A stretch of DNA of 64,000 bases from positions 994,882 through 1,058,881 of the forward strand of contig LSYV01000003.1 in assembly GCA_001584585.1 (NCBI GenBank), in the 5' to 3' direction. Shown here piece after piece: positions 43,992 to 60,385 of this stretch. The translations under genes and the position numbers were made by a program. The notes beneath the pieces were generated by a model. The model did no database searches. It was not told the origin of the DNA and saw nothing but the letters and a program-made list of their open reading frames with translations. Every line of letters begins with the position of its first letter. The first letter of the stretch is position 1. The DNA comes from Gonium pectorale (taxonomy: Eukaryota; Chlorophyta; Chlorophyceae; Chlamydomonadales; Volvocaceae).

Positions 43992-45601
43992 TCTAGTGGC
44001 ACGTTACGGCCGGCGATGATCGGTCGTCAAGTTGGCATTTGTGCGGGCCTGTATGGCCGAATCTTCGGATTATCATGCAATAAATTCATAGGTGTTAAGG
44101 AGTCATATTTTGTGGATCAGCCTGGTTGGCAGTTGACTTGAAATCTTAGCGATTTTGGGCAGAAGCTGTTTGAGCCCTCCCCCTGCCCCTCCCATGTGGG
44201 TGCCCTCCCAGTAGCCATGTAGAATAGAGGGAGGGCAGACGTCGCCGTCTTGGCGGCCAGCAGCCACAACCCCTAACCCCCAACTACCGAGGGAGGCCAG
44301 GAGCCCAGGACGTGCCACCCCAAAACCGTAGCTTTCCCCTTCCCCTCCTCCGGAGACCCAACGTCCCCAGTTGTTGTTAAACACCTGCGACTCGCACGCT
44401 CGTCGTCACTCGCATCGGCATTTCGGTACTAACTCCCTAGTGCCAGGCGACTTCTTCGCCCTCAACTTCCAAACTTACGCCATCGTCCAGTAAACCCCGG
44501 CAGGTCTCAACTGCGTCAATAAGCTGAGCTTCCTGCGTTCCTGGTCGCTGCGCTCCGTGCCTCAGCCCCCCTCCCCCCGGAGACTGCCTAGCTCGTCTAG
44601 CTTCTGAACTGCCTTACAGCACCTGCAATCGTAGTTGTAATTGTACTATCTCAAACCTCAAACTTCTTCGCGACCCATCCAACCGGAACGCCAAGCGTTG
44701 GTATGCAGCCTGAAAGAGGGGAAATGTAGGGACGTCGGAGGAGGGGCATCGACCGCATCGGGCAAGCGGTGACTGCCTCCGTCCATCGATGCAATGTGTT
44801 GCCGCATTTGCGAACTGCGCGTGGCGTCCGGCACGTGCGCACTGTGCAGCCAAGCATTTTGGGCCACTCCGCCAATGGGCGCCGCCATTCCGGAAGTGGA
44901 GACGACTGTAAATCCTTGACTGCTCAATCATTACAAGCGGCAACGGATCACAGCCTCCGGCCATTAACGCTCAACCCCGGTGCATCTCGGTGTCTCGCGG
45001 ACACTCTGGATGAGCCCGTCAACGAAGACGTGGCGAGTTAGGGGCACGAGACTGCTCATTCACCACCACGCCCTGCCATGTTGCAGTCCTACGCCTTCCA
45101 TGGTCAGTATCGCACTGCTGTCGCGTTATCCAGGAGGCTGATGGTGGTCACATACATGCTGCCGGCGCCCCGCCTGCCTCGTTCACCGGGTGTGTGGCAG
45201 CCCGCCGCTGCCCCGTGCGCCCAAGAGCGCTCCGCACTGGCGCCTTGGACCCCAGGACGGCAACCCGGCCCCAACGCCAAGGCACCATGACCCCAAGGAC
45301 GGCAAAGACCGCAGGCTTCCCTCCAAGTGTCAATTCCTAAACTACAAGACCACATCTACCTGCCGGGCTTCCTGATTGCACGGGCAGCCCACTGCCGTTT
45401 CCCAACGCTCCTCGCGGCAGTCACAGCCCTCGCACTTCCGCCATCGCCACCTTAGGTCCCTGGCCTGCCTACCATTATCTAACTGAACTGCACGGTGAGG
45501 ATCACGCGCCCGGGTCACGCGCACGACGGACGCGCGTAGCAGGCTGCGCGGCCGCACACGTCAGGCGGCAAGCCCCATGCCTCGCCTCCAGCCCCGTGCC
45601 A
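43992..45601. other. Spacer between kinase and PRMT3 genes
   Basis: Kinase promoter and PRMT3 3' flank, both on minus. No gene is supported. A minus-strand TGTAA at 44931-44935, some 670 bases after the PRMT3 stop, is a possible poly(A) signal; another lies at 44614-44618. Confidence 0.4.
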
Positions 45602-49695
<4,094 letters not shown>

Positions 49696-50060
49696 TTGTC
49701 TGACAATTACCACTCATTTGGGCAGCCGAGCACGAAAGGAACGCCGACTATGACTACTGTGCACGGCAGAATCCAGCCGAAACATGCTTGCGGCCGAGCC
49801 CCTACGTGGTTCAGCATTTGACGCATTTCATAGCCTAGGTGCACCAGTTGTGGTCTCGTTTACCAAAAGCGAAGAGGACCCTTGTGAACCACGGACATTC
49901 CTGCGCCTTCTGTTTCGACTTTCGTGCCAAGCCGAACGTTGCTTCCAAAAAGCTTTGCCGCTCTTTTTAGTCCACTAGATCATTTCCCCACTCGAGGGGT
50001 GGGCATTGGGATCTCGCGCCCGAATTGAATTTTTCGACTTAACTAACGCCAGGGCTGGTC
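49696..50060. promoter_or_regulatory. Shared divergent promoter region, PRMT3 and exportin-2
   Basis: Only 365 bp separate the two start codons of genes on opposite strands, so both promoters and both 5' leaders must fit here. The stretch is clearly less GC-rich than the flanking exons. No specific element is recognised. Confidence 0.6.
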
Positions 50061-53000
50061 ATGGAGGCAGAGCTGCAACAGCTTGCTGTGGTATTCCAGC
50101 AGACTTTGTCGCCGGACAAGGTCAGTTCCTGCGGCCCCTGCGTGCCTTCTACACGGGCATGCCCAGTGCGTGTCGTTGCCCCCCCCCCCGCCAATCCCCG
50201 CACTTACGGCGATGCGGGGCTGACCTCAGGATGCTATCAAAGCAGCGGAGCAGCAGCTGAAGGCGGCGGCTCAGCAACCGGGGTACTGCATTAAAGTGCT
50301 CAAGGTGGGGGCTGCGGGCCGCAGGGCCTCAAGCTCTGCAATCATTGCGCCAACCTGCCGGCGCCTCAACGCCAGGGCACTGTACCTTACATACGCGTCT
50401 GGCCCACGTCACCCCACAGCTGACAGCCACGCCCGTGGACGCCAGCATACGCCAGTCAGCGGCGGTGAACTTCAAGAACGTCATTAAGTACCGCTGGGTG
50501 AGGACTGAGGCCTGGGGGCCGGGGGCAAAGGAGTTGCCTGGGCAGGCCGGCAGACTGGGGTCATGTCTTATGCGAAAGGCCTGTGTGCATACACTCGTGT
50601 GCTTGTGCCGCGTTCAGGGCTACCTTCTGGCCCGGTATGGAAGGATCCAAGGGCTGCGCTGCTCGGAGGCACGCCAACAGGCTTTCCAACCTCTCAACCG
50701 TCGCTCCCTCGCAGGTGCCCAGTGAAGCGGACCTGTATGGTGGGGCGCAGCCTCTGCCTGACGCAGAGAAGGTAGGCGCGGGGAGCACCAGCGGTCCACT
50801 TCGCCGGGTCGCCTGTATCGTCCTTCATTATTGTACGCGCGCGCAACGAAGACGCAGGGAAATGCGCCGGCCTAATGCTGCAGCAGTAAGCACCTTTTCC
50901 TATGTAAACCATCCCCAGGCGCGCCATCCTAGTTCGCGCCCCGCAGGACAGCAACCCTGGCAGCGCCCGCTTCGGGACACTCCACCATCCTTTGCACCCA
51001 TCCCTTCCACTCCCAAACCTCCATACCGAATCCATCCCCCGATGCCGGCCCTCCAACCTCTCGTCCTCGCCCTCCCCTCGCTTCTCACCCGCTCCCTTCC
51101 GCCCCGCAGGCGCAGATCAAGCAGCTGCTGCTGGGCGTCACCCTGAGCAGCCCCCCGCTGGTCGCCGCCCAGCTGAGCGAGGCGCTGTCCATCATCTGCG
51201 GCTATGATTTCCCCGCCAAGTGGCCCGAGCTGCTTCCCGAGCTGGTGGCCAAGCTCGCCACGGACGACATTACGGTTGTGCGCGGCGTGCTACAGGTGCG
51301 GCTGCAGGGCCGGGCATGAAAGCTTGTGGAGCGGGAAGGGATTTGGGGGTTGCAACGCGGCATGCTGTCTAGGATACGGGGCGGTCCAAGCGCGGTGCCG
51401 TATCAACGATAGAAGGGTACTAGGGTTCGCAGGAACAAATTGGCAAAGGCTACCGGACTGAAAAGATAAGTGGTTTGCTCCGGATGTGGACTCCCCTCGC
51501 CCATCGCATTGTGTCCTGGTGCAACCTGCGCCGCGTGGCCACTTCGCCGTTTACGAGGCGCCAGCAACAATTCCTCGGTGTACGGAGCGCCCTCAGTGTT
51601 AAGCCAGGTCCCACGTTGCGGCCTTTCACCCTACACCACTGCCCCCGCCTGCGCCTGCCTCCCCATTCCTCTCTCCCCAGGTGGCCAACAACGTGTTCAA
51701 GCGCTTCCGCGGCCAGCCCTCCTCCAACAGCGCGCTGGCCCAGGAGCTCGACACGTGCCAGCAGGCCTTCCTGACCCCCCTGCACGACACGCACGTCAAG
51801 CTGGCGGGGCTGTTCCCCGGCCTGGCGGCGCAGGGCCCGGCGGGCGTGGAGCCGCTGCGCCAGCTGCTGAACTGCATGCGGCTCAGTTTCCGTATCTTCT
51901 ACTCGCTCTGCTCAATGGGCCTCTCTGACGTGGGTGGCGATGGTGGCTTAATGATGTCGAAATGGGGAGGGGTTTGGGTTGGGATGTGGCGTAGTTACAG
52001 AGGCTGCAGCGGAAATGTACGCGGTGGCGGCGGCAGGGGAGGAGGGGGCGGTGAGGGCTTATGTATGCTTCTCCCGTAAAACTTAGCAGTGCAGGCGCCC
52101 CATGCAGGCCCCAGCCTGGAGGAGTGTGGGAGACCGGTCCGGAGCCTCTGCTGCCGCGCGCTTTGCATGACCCTGCTCTGCGCAGCGCATGACCCTGCTC
52201 GCTGTTGCTGCCACTTTGTGGAAGCGTATCACCCTGGTCGTGCAGTCGTATGTCATCGGCGTAAGGCCACATGCACCCAAAGCTTCAGGGTCAGGACGTT
52301 TTATTGTGTAACCCACGGACCTCGCCCACAGGCCACGGAGGCCGCCCTAGGCTTCTGGATGGATGAGATGCACAAGATGCTCACCTACGAGAACCCCGCG
52401 CTGGACGAGAGCGACCCGGAGAAGGAGGGCGTGCTGGATGGGGTCAAGACGGCGGTGTGCCAGGTGGGGCGGGCCGGACGTCATGGGCTGGGCGGTGACA
52501 AGCCTGCAGCCTTGGAACGAGGTTGCAGGGGCAGGGTCGCGCGTGCTAACCTTGTGCATTGGCTTGGAGGTTGCGTGTTAGCATACGCCGTCCAATGTGC
52601 CTGTTTTTAGTGTGAGCGCTTTCTGTACGTCAGACCCAACGTTTATGAGTTCAGCTCCCTGACTTTCCTGCGGGGCCCTCCCCACCGTGTGCCTAGACCG
52701 TGGACCTGTTGCTGGAGATCGACGAGGACACGTTCAAGCCGCACCTGCAGCGCTTTGCCGCCTCGGTGTGGCAGGTGCTCATGAAGGTCTCGCACAAGCC
52801 CGGACAGGTGCGGACTGAGACAGCGTCAGCTAGGGAAGCGAGTCACGGGCTGGCAGCTGCTCAGGGGCGACCAAACCGGGAAAGACTGCCGCGCTCGCGC
52901 ACTCCGCCTGCACTCATTGTTGGCAGCACAGCCTGGGTCTAGGCCTTATCTTCCGCACCATAAGAGCCCTGGGGTCCTTGGGAACCTCTCGTCCGCAGCA

Positions 53001-56000
53001 CTCGCGCGAAGCAAGCCCTAGCCCTCAACCAAACCCGAGGCCGGGGGTACATGGTGTCTACCTCCCAGCAGCACGCGGTCTGCCCATGACCACTGGGAGC
53101 GTAGGCCGTCCGTCCAAGTCGTGGCCTCTCCACCCCGGCTTCCCTGCCCACAGGACAACCTGGCCATGGCGGCCATCAAGTTCCTCAACACCATTGCGAA
53201 GGGAGTCTTCTCGGGTGCGTTGAGGAATGGCGTTCCTCACCGCAAACCTTGCTGTCAGCACGCAACTGGCGTTAGCTAAGCCACGGAGTGCGCTTGCTGC
53301 TGGCTGGTCTGCATCCCTTACTGTATTCTACCCTTCTCCTGCTACCCCCCTCCGCAGGCCTGTTTGCTGCCGATGGCGCGCTGCAGCAAATCTGTGAGTC
53401 CGTCATCGTGCCCAACCTGCGCGTGCGGCCCGAGGACGAGGAGATGTTCGAGATGAACCCCACAGAGTACATCCGTCGGGACGCGGAGGGAGGAGACAGC
53501 GACACGCGGTGGGTGCGCCTTGTGTGGGGGAGGTTAGGGTGGCAGCTGGCCAGACTCGTGCACATCACTTACAAAGATCGGAGCTGTGGGTGTGCCAGAT
53601 GTTGGTTCTGGCGGGCGAGAGCGTGGCCAACGAACGGCCCCGAAAATTGCCTGGCTCACCGCAGTTGAAGCATCATTTCAAGCCCACAGGGCACGCGCTT
53701 GGCCGGGCTTATGCTTCAGCTGCGGGCTGTCTCGCGGCCATCGGCCGACGCAAGCACACCCCTCGTAGACTCCAAAGGCTCCTGTCGAGGGGACGGTCCG
53801 CGTGGAGTGCCTTGAGGCTCCTGCCTTCCCGCAGCAGGGGGCCTGCGGGTCTGTGCGGCGCCGGAGTGTTGCCCACCATGTTGAGGTCCACGCGCCTTAT
53901 ATTGCCTAGCGCACCTGTCGTCACGCCTTTGCCCTCGTGAACTTGGTGGCTTAGGCACGTGTTATGATCGTCGCGTTTCTCGTCATCGTCTCGTCCGCAG
54001 GCGCCGCGCGGCTGCAGACCTGGTCCGTTCGCTGACGGAGCGCTTCCCTGCTGAGGTGTCTCGCCTTTTCACCGGATACATTAGTGAGTGCCAACGGGAG
54101 GGGAGGAGCGGGGGACGAAAAGACATGTATGGTGATATTGTATACGGCAGGAAAAGCGGACAGGGGAGTCGACGGCAATAATAGCAGCGCGCAAGAAAGG
54201 CGAGGAAGGGAAGCTGAGCCCGACTCCGACCCCACTCCTCCCGCAGCGGCCGCGCTTTCTGATTACGCCGCCGCGCCCGCGACCAACTGGCGTTCCAAGG
54301 ACTGCGCCATCTACATGGTCACCGCGCTCTCGGTCAAGGTAGGCGAAAGGCATCCGCGGCGCTGGCGACGGCAATGTGGCCGGGGCCAGGCCGCTGACTG
54401 TAGAGTGGGGGCAATTCGCGGTTGCACTCAGGGGGACATTCTAAGCCGTTGGGCGTGCAGCGTTGAGAACTAGCATTGGTCCCATCCTGCATGAGAACAC
54501 AAGGCGAAGGCACGAAGCCGTTGGGCGTGCGAGTGATGGTGTACAAACACATGCACATGCCCGCCGCTATAGCGTCAGCACAGTAAAGGCGTCTTTGATT
54601 GTGCCTTAATGCAAGCTGCCTGTTGCACAGCCGCCCACAACCCTTCAACCCCTCGCCCCCAGGGCCGCACCGCCGCGATGGGCGCCACCAGCACCACGCA
54701 GTTGGTCAACCTGGTCGACTTCTACTCGGCCCAGGTGCTGCCCGAGCTGCAGGTAAGCCCAGAGGGGGCAATCGGGTGCCTGCCTCTTGTTGGCGGCCAA
54801 TTCAATTGGGGCGGCGGTATGGCCGTGATGGGCCAGGGTGAAAGGCCGGCGGACCGATACTTGCCTCGCTAGTCGCTGACGCCCCTTCTTCCACCCTGGC
54901 CGTAGAACCCCAAGCTCAACGAGAACCCGCTCCTCAAGGCCGACGCAATCAAGTTCGTGACCACTTTCAGGTGCGTACCGTGCGTGGTACGTTCTGGAAG
55001 GCCGCTCCTGGGCTTCACAGCTGTTGGCTTCACACCTGCTGGCGCCTCATCCACCAGAAGCGAAGCAGCAAGAGGCCTCTCCTCTGATACCGACAGCGCG
55101 GCTGCCGGCTCCATGAGTCCATTCTTGGGCCTCGTCTGAAGACGCGCGGTAGCGTTCCCACACTTTTTGACAAGAACCCCGGATGGGCTGCAGGCGCTGT
55201 ACGCACTCGCGCTGCGCAACTCCTGCTCCTCGCTCTGCCACGCATTCCGGCAGCAGTACGTAACTGCCGGGCACACACCTTCGAATCCTTCACATACTCG
55301 CTTGCACCAGGTCTCTGCTCCCCAAGGAGGCCCTGCTGGCTGCGGTGCCCCGCCTGGTGGCTCTGTTGGGCTCCGAATACTGCGTGGTGCACAGCTACGC
55401 GGCCATCTGCCTGGAGAGGCTGCTGGCGCTCAAGGAGCCGGGCTCTGGAGGGGCCACGCGGTTCAGCGCTGCTGACCTGGGGCCACACCTGCAGGTGAGT
55501 GGGAAGGGCGGGGCGAGGGGATAAGAAGGCGATTCGGTTTGGAGGAGGCAGTCTGGTGCTGCCATGCGTGTGTAGCATACCAGGACAACGGAAGCGAAAG
55601 GGCACCGCTAATTCGCTTGAGGGTATGTTGCGAGGCATTTGAGCTCGTGCTTGTCCAATACGTGGAATGGCGTCCACACCCTTCAGCGGTATCTCCCCAA
55701 CACTAACGCGACCCGTTTCCCTTGTTCATTACTCCCCAACGCTAACTCTTCATGGTGCTGTTCACGTTGCATGTCCATATGTTGCGCTTTAGCGCCTCCG
55801 ACGTGCGCGCCTACCCCTGGCGCTGAACCTGCCATTTCCAGGCTCTGCTCGAGCGGCTGTTTGAGGGCTTCAAGCTGCCCGACAGCTCCGAGAACGAGTA
55901 CCTCATGAAGGCCGTGATGCGGGTTATCGGCTTCGTGGGGCCAGCCATCGCTCCGGTCTCGGCGGTCTGCCTGCAGGCAAGTGCCAGGCGGGAGCCCGTG

Positions 56001-59000
56001 CGGGTTGCGTGCTTGGGTAAGAGTGCGCCCGAAAGCGAGGACGTGCGTTGGGGTCAGGACACGGGGTCAGGAGTATGGGTTAAGGAAGGAGCGAAGAGAA
56101 GCGCATTGCTTTGGCCTGGGATTGCGGCATGCAGCTGCCGGTGCCCCCTCGCCCCCACGCCACTTGTGTATTACACCATCCTTTTGGCCTTGTCTGTTAT
56201 AGCTCTTGACGGGCATACGGTATGCTCACCTGGGGGCGGGGCAAACAAATGATGAGGTAGCGGGCAAGGAAAGGGTCGGAGACGGCTGCAGGAAGGCTTC
56301 CTTTTGTGCTCCACCAGCCACCGCTCAACTGACTTCCCCCTGCGCAGCGGCTGGCGGCCATGCTGGTGGAGGTGTGCCGCAACCCGCGCAACCCCTCCTT
56401 CAACCACTACCTCTTTGAGTCGGTGGCTGCGCTCATCCGGCACGGCACCGCCGCTTCCGCCTCCAGCATCGGCGACTACGAGGCGGCCCTCTTCCCCGCC
56501 TTCGAGCTGGTGCTGCAGCAGGACGTGCAGGTAAGGGCGCCGGGGAGGTATGCGGGGCTTGAGTGGCTAGAGGAAGAGAGGATGCGTGAGGGACAGACAG
56601 GCAGCTTACCTGCTAGGGCACCAACCAACAATGGACTCGTAGGCTGAGGGCCAGCCTTCCCGACATGATAAGCCTATTGCTGTAGGAACCCGAAAGATGA
56701 CTTCATCGTTGAAAGGGCAATTTTGACGCGGCGATGCAGTATCATGACCCCGGGTGCCCGCGTTTCGGCTAGTTTCCGGGTGCGGCTTCTGCCTCACAGC
56801 CCCGCCCCGATTTTGATTCCCCTTCGGTCTCTCCGGCCTCTACCCGAACTCTCCCTACGCGCCCGACCCCCGACCGCCCCGTCCGCCCCCCCCCTCTGGC
56901 GCAGGAGTTCCACCCGTACGTATTCCAGGTCTTCTCCCAGCTCATCGAGCTGCGGCCTGCGCCACTGCCGGCGCTGTACCTGCAGATCTTCCCGCCGCTG
57001 CTGGCGCCCATGTTCTGGGAGCGGTCAGGCAATGTGCCGGCGCTGGTGCGCTTGTTGCAGGTGCGGAAGCCCGCCTGATGGTCGGGGGCAGGCGGCAACA
57101 CATGGGGCGAACTTGGACTGAAAACGTGCAAGGCCGGCCTCTTTCCGTAAGGCCTCTCCCGCCTCCCCACGCGCACTCCCGCTCCGTTCATCGGACAGCT
57201 CGATGTACAGAGAAAGGACACTGCGGGGACTGTTTGCGGGACTGCTAGATCTGCAGCCTTCCTGGGATTAGGGCGGTTTGTTGCGTGGCACTGTGTTTGT
57301 AGCTCTTCGTCCCGAGCCCCGCACGCTCCGGAGCCCTCAATGTGTCAATGTTCCTGTAACAGGGCCCTGCTGTTCGTGGCCTGTCCTGAACTTTCTCCCA
57401 TCCCACTGGCACGCTACCTGATCGCACCCCCTCCACCCTCGCACCCGTGAGCACACGTAGCCCGTCAACCCCCAAGTGCGCCACCGCCCGTCTCCAGACG
57501 CGACCCTGCTTAGTGCCTTCGAAACGCGTACCGCCCACCCCTGCCCCAGGCCTACCTGGCCAAGGCGGGCAACGAGGTGGTGTCCGGAGGCCACCTGGTG
57601 GCGGTGCTGGGCGTGTTCCAGAAGCTGCTCTCCAGCCGCGCGCACGACCACGAGGGCTTCTACATCGTGAACGCCATCGTGGAGAGCCTGCCGCTGCCCG
57701 CCTACGCGCAGTACCTGCCCTCCATCTGGACGCTCATGTTCCAGAGGCTCAGCGGGAGCAAGACGCCCAAGGTGTGCGGATCTGCGACCGGAGCCGGAGG
57801 GTTGTGAAAGTTTTCCCATAAGGGTGCTGAAGGGGAGGAATTTGTTTCTAGGAGACGCGGGGAGGAGAGATGAAGGCCATGGGTCACGCGTGGACGAGCG
57901 CGACGGACGCAAGCCTACGCAGACAAACGCATGGATCTGGATTCGTCCTTGCATCCCCTGCCGGTGGTCTTTGTTGTGGAACCCTGGTTGGCAACTCCCT
58001 TCGGTTCGGCTCCCTTCGCCCCTGCCCCTCTCCTCCAGTTCTGCCGCTTCTTCTCGGTCTTCCTGGCCCTCTTCATCTGCAAGCACGGCCCCGCGGCCAC
58101 CGTGGAGCACCTCGACAAGGTGCAGCCGGGCATCATCTACATGCTGCTGCAGCAGGTGCGGCGACCCGACAGCCCACACCTCAGCGGAGGGGGGGGCGGT
58201 TACTAAAGAGGGTGGGGACGAGCGCAGGACGCAAGCGCGAACGCAGGTAACTTACGACAGCGGCCGCAGGCGAGCGAGGAATTCAACAGTGACAGGACCA
58301 GACGAAATGGGGGCGAGGACTGCCGTATGTGCTTATGAATCTGGCAGGGCACATTGCCTGGGTGCTGGCTTTAGGAGCGGATCATGCAGTCGAGCACCCA
58401 AGCGACGTTGTGTCTGGGGAATGGGAGCACATGGGCTCTACGTCCATTTACATGGCGATTAGGAGACGGCGGACCGGGGCGCTTTCCTGAGTAAGGCGAA
58501 CATCCTCCGTCGCCCGGTGCTTCTGGTGCCCCTTTGCCACGCAGGTATGGCTGCCCACCCTTCCATCCATCGACGGTGTTGAGGAGGAGAAGCTGGTGGC
58601 GGTGGCGGGCGCCAAGCTGCTGGCCGAGCTGCCCGGCTTCGGGGCGGCCGGGCCGCAGGCGGCGCTGTGGGGCGCGCTGCGCAAGGCGCTTACCGACAAG
58701 CTCAGCGGGGGCGGCGCGGGTGCGGCCGGCGGGCAGGAGGAGGAGGAGCCGGACTTTGAGGAGATGCAGGTGGGTGGATGCGGCATGTTTACCACCGCCC
58801 CAGGGGGTGAGAGGGTAGAGGCGAGCGAGTCGTGTTTTCATGTGCCTGCGACGCGCTGGATTCAAGCGTTGATCTGGAATCTGGGGTGTGCTGGGAGCCG
58901 CTGCCAGACGCGTATGCTGCTGTTGAAGAAAGCTTCCTCCCCCCAACACACTCAGGGTTACTCTGCGGCGTACGCCAAGCTGGCCAACGCCAGCAAAGTG

Positions 59001-59075
59001 GAGCGGCCGGTACTGGCGGAGATCGCCGACCCCAAGCAGTACGTGCAGGAGACGCTGGCGCGGCTAGGCGCGTGA
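50061..59075 (+). CDS. CSE1: Exportin-2 (CSE1/CAS), importin-alpha re-exporter
   Basis: A karyopherin that returns importin-alpha to the cytoplasm with Ran-GTP. Twenty-two exons: 50061-50120, 50230-50304, 50420-50497, 50715-50771, 51110-51295, 51681-51929, 52332-52463, 52697-52807, 53154-53214, 53358-53508, 54001-54083, 54247-54338, 54663-54752, 54906-54970, 55311-55494, 55842-55976, 56348-56530, 56905-57060, 57550-57771, 58039-58155, 58545-58769 and 58956-59075. They encode 943 residues (human and plant about 970). Diagnostic blocks are [13 protein letters not shown] in the importin-beta N-terminal domain, [27 protein letters not shown] [30 protein letters not shown] and [15 protein letters not shown]. 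The C-terminal CAS/CSE1 part has [25 protein letters not shown] and [14 protein letters not shown]. Intron 16 (from 55977) uses a GC donor. The C-terminus has an acidic stretch ([11 protein letters not shown]) before a conserved-looking last exon. Secure. Confidence 0.95.
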
Positions 59076-59971
59076 GAGACGCGGCCTTGGGGCAGGGGTG
59101 AGGGTGGGATTCGGGGGAGGGCACGTTCATTATGCGGATCGGGAGAGGGTGCGTTGTGCGGACGCGTCGCGCTTGCGGTGTGTGCACGAGGGACAGCACG
59201 CACCTGCAGGGCGTCGGGGGCCAGGATTGCCATGCCTGCATGGTCACTCGTCCAGGCATGGGGTAGGGAAAAAAAGAAATCTGCAAAGAAAGAGGGAGCC
59301 CGCTTCGACGGTCATACACGCCCGGAGGTGCAACGTTTCCAGTAGGGGCGTCTCTCTGCCACTGGGAAAGTGCACTGCGTGAGACGGGTTGGGGCGCTTT
59401 CGCGTCCCGGTCGTGACTTTGGCTTTCGAGATACACTGCAGGCGGGTCGGCGAGTGGGCAGGCGTCGTAACGCGCATATGGGCGGAACGCCCGCGCAGGT
59501 TGGGGCGGCTCTGCACACCGGTTTCGGCCGTGGGTGGCAGCAGCGCTGTGCTGCATGCAGGTCTGTTGGTGGATGCAATGCGCATGGTAGTTGTGTTAGG
59601 CTTCAGAAAGGAAAGTATGAATGGGGCAGAGGGCGTATTTTCACTCCTCCTTTGCTGGTTGAGATCCTGGATGGGTCGGACGTCGGACTTGTGGGGCAGG
59701 GGTAGCTTAGGTAGAGGCATGGCCAGGCATGGTGGCTGGGTGTTGGACGCACCGGGCTGTGCTTTGCGCTTGTTGTCTATTGCTCGTAGGCCGCCCTGTT
59801 GGCAGATAGCACATTTTCCGTGGCTCGCGATGCTGTCGCGGCGCCAACGTGACGTATGCGGGTATCTGAACCAATCTAGTTCTTGTCTTGCTCGCGTCAT
59901 AGCTCGTGTCACGCACACAGTCCACTTGAAGTGGGTTGGAATGGAGCCGAGGCACGCGTCCTGTACAGGCC

Positions 59972-59976
59972 TGTAA
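59972..59976 (+). terminator. Candidate poly(A) signal TGTAA for exportin-2
   Basis: TGTAA on the plus strand about 900 bases after the exportin-2 stop codon, a usual 3' UTR length for chlorophyte genes. Confidence 0.4.
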
Positions 59977-60075
59977 GCCGTTGCAGCCGTCCGCGAACGC
60001 TTGGAGCCCCCACTCAGGAACGCCCATTCTACTTGGCTCCTAGTAGCCACCTTGCAACAGCTTACGGTAGCCACC

Positions 60076-60080
60076 TTACA
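60076..60080 (-). terminator. Candidate poly(A) signal TGTAA for the thioesterase gene
   Basis: TGTAA on the minus strand 306 bases after the stop at 60386. With the exportin-2 signal at 59972, transcripts of the two genes would end about 100 bases from each other or overlap slightly. Confidence 0.4.
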
Positions 60081-60385
60081 ACAGCTTACGGCAGAATTTG
60101 CAGCTTAAGAGTAACGGCCGCTGATTAAACCGCATTCCCATCAACGCGGTCATAACCTGCGACGCTGCGCGTCGGCGGCCCCAGTCCGCGCGCGCACGTT
60201 TGCTCTTGGTTGCCTCGCCTCGCCTCGCTCTCCCAACTCCAGGCCCTGGCCCTCACCCTCGCGCTGCCCTGCCTCGCACGCGAGCGCCACGACCCCCTGT
60301 TCCCACGTCCCAGCGACCTCTGTGCATCGGTGCCCCGGTCCATGCGGCCAACGACAGAAGTTCCGCCCAGAAACGCCACGCCTGC

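Larger units (their letters stand above)
59076..60385. other. Convergent 3' region between exportin-2 and thioesterase
   Basis: No gene is supported in these 1.3 kb. Open frames here overlap one another on both strands without any recognisable domain. Candidate poly(A) signals for both flanking genes lie about 100 bases apart near 60.0 kb. Confidence 0.45.

Noticed and set aside
44103..44384. Minus-strand frame starting MFNNNWGRW
   Set aside because: Low complexity, no family match, and no splice context.
53509..53940. Plus-strand frame between exportin-2 exons 10 and 11
   Set aside because: It is intronic; the conserved [12 protein letters not shown] join shows that the sequence is spliced out.
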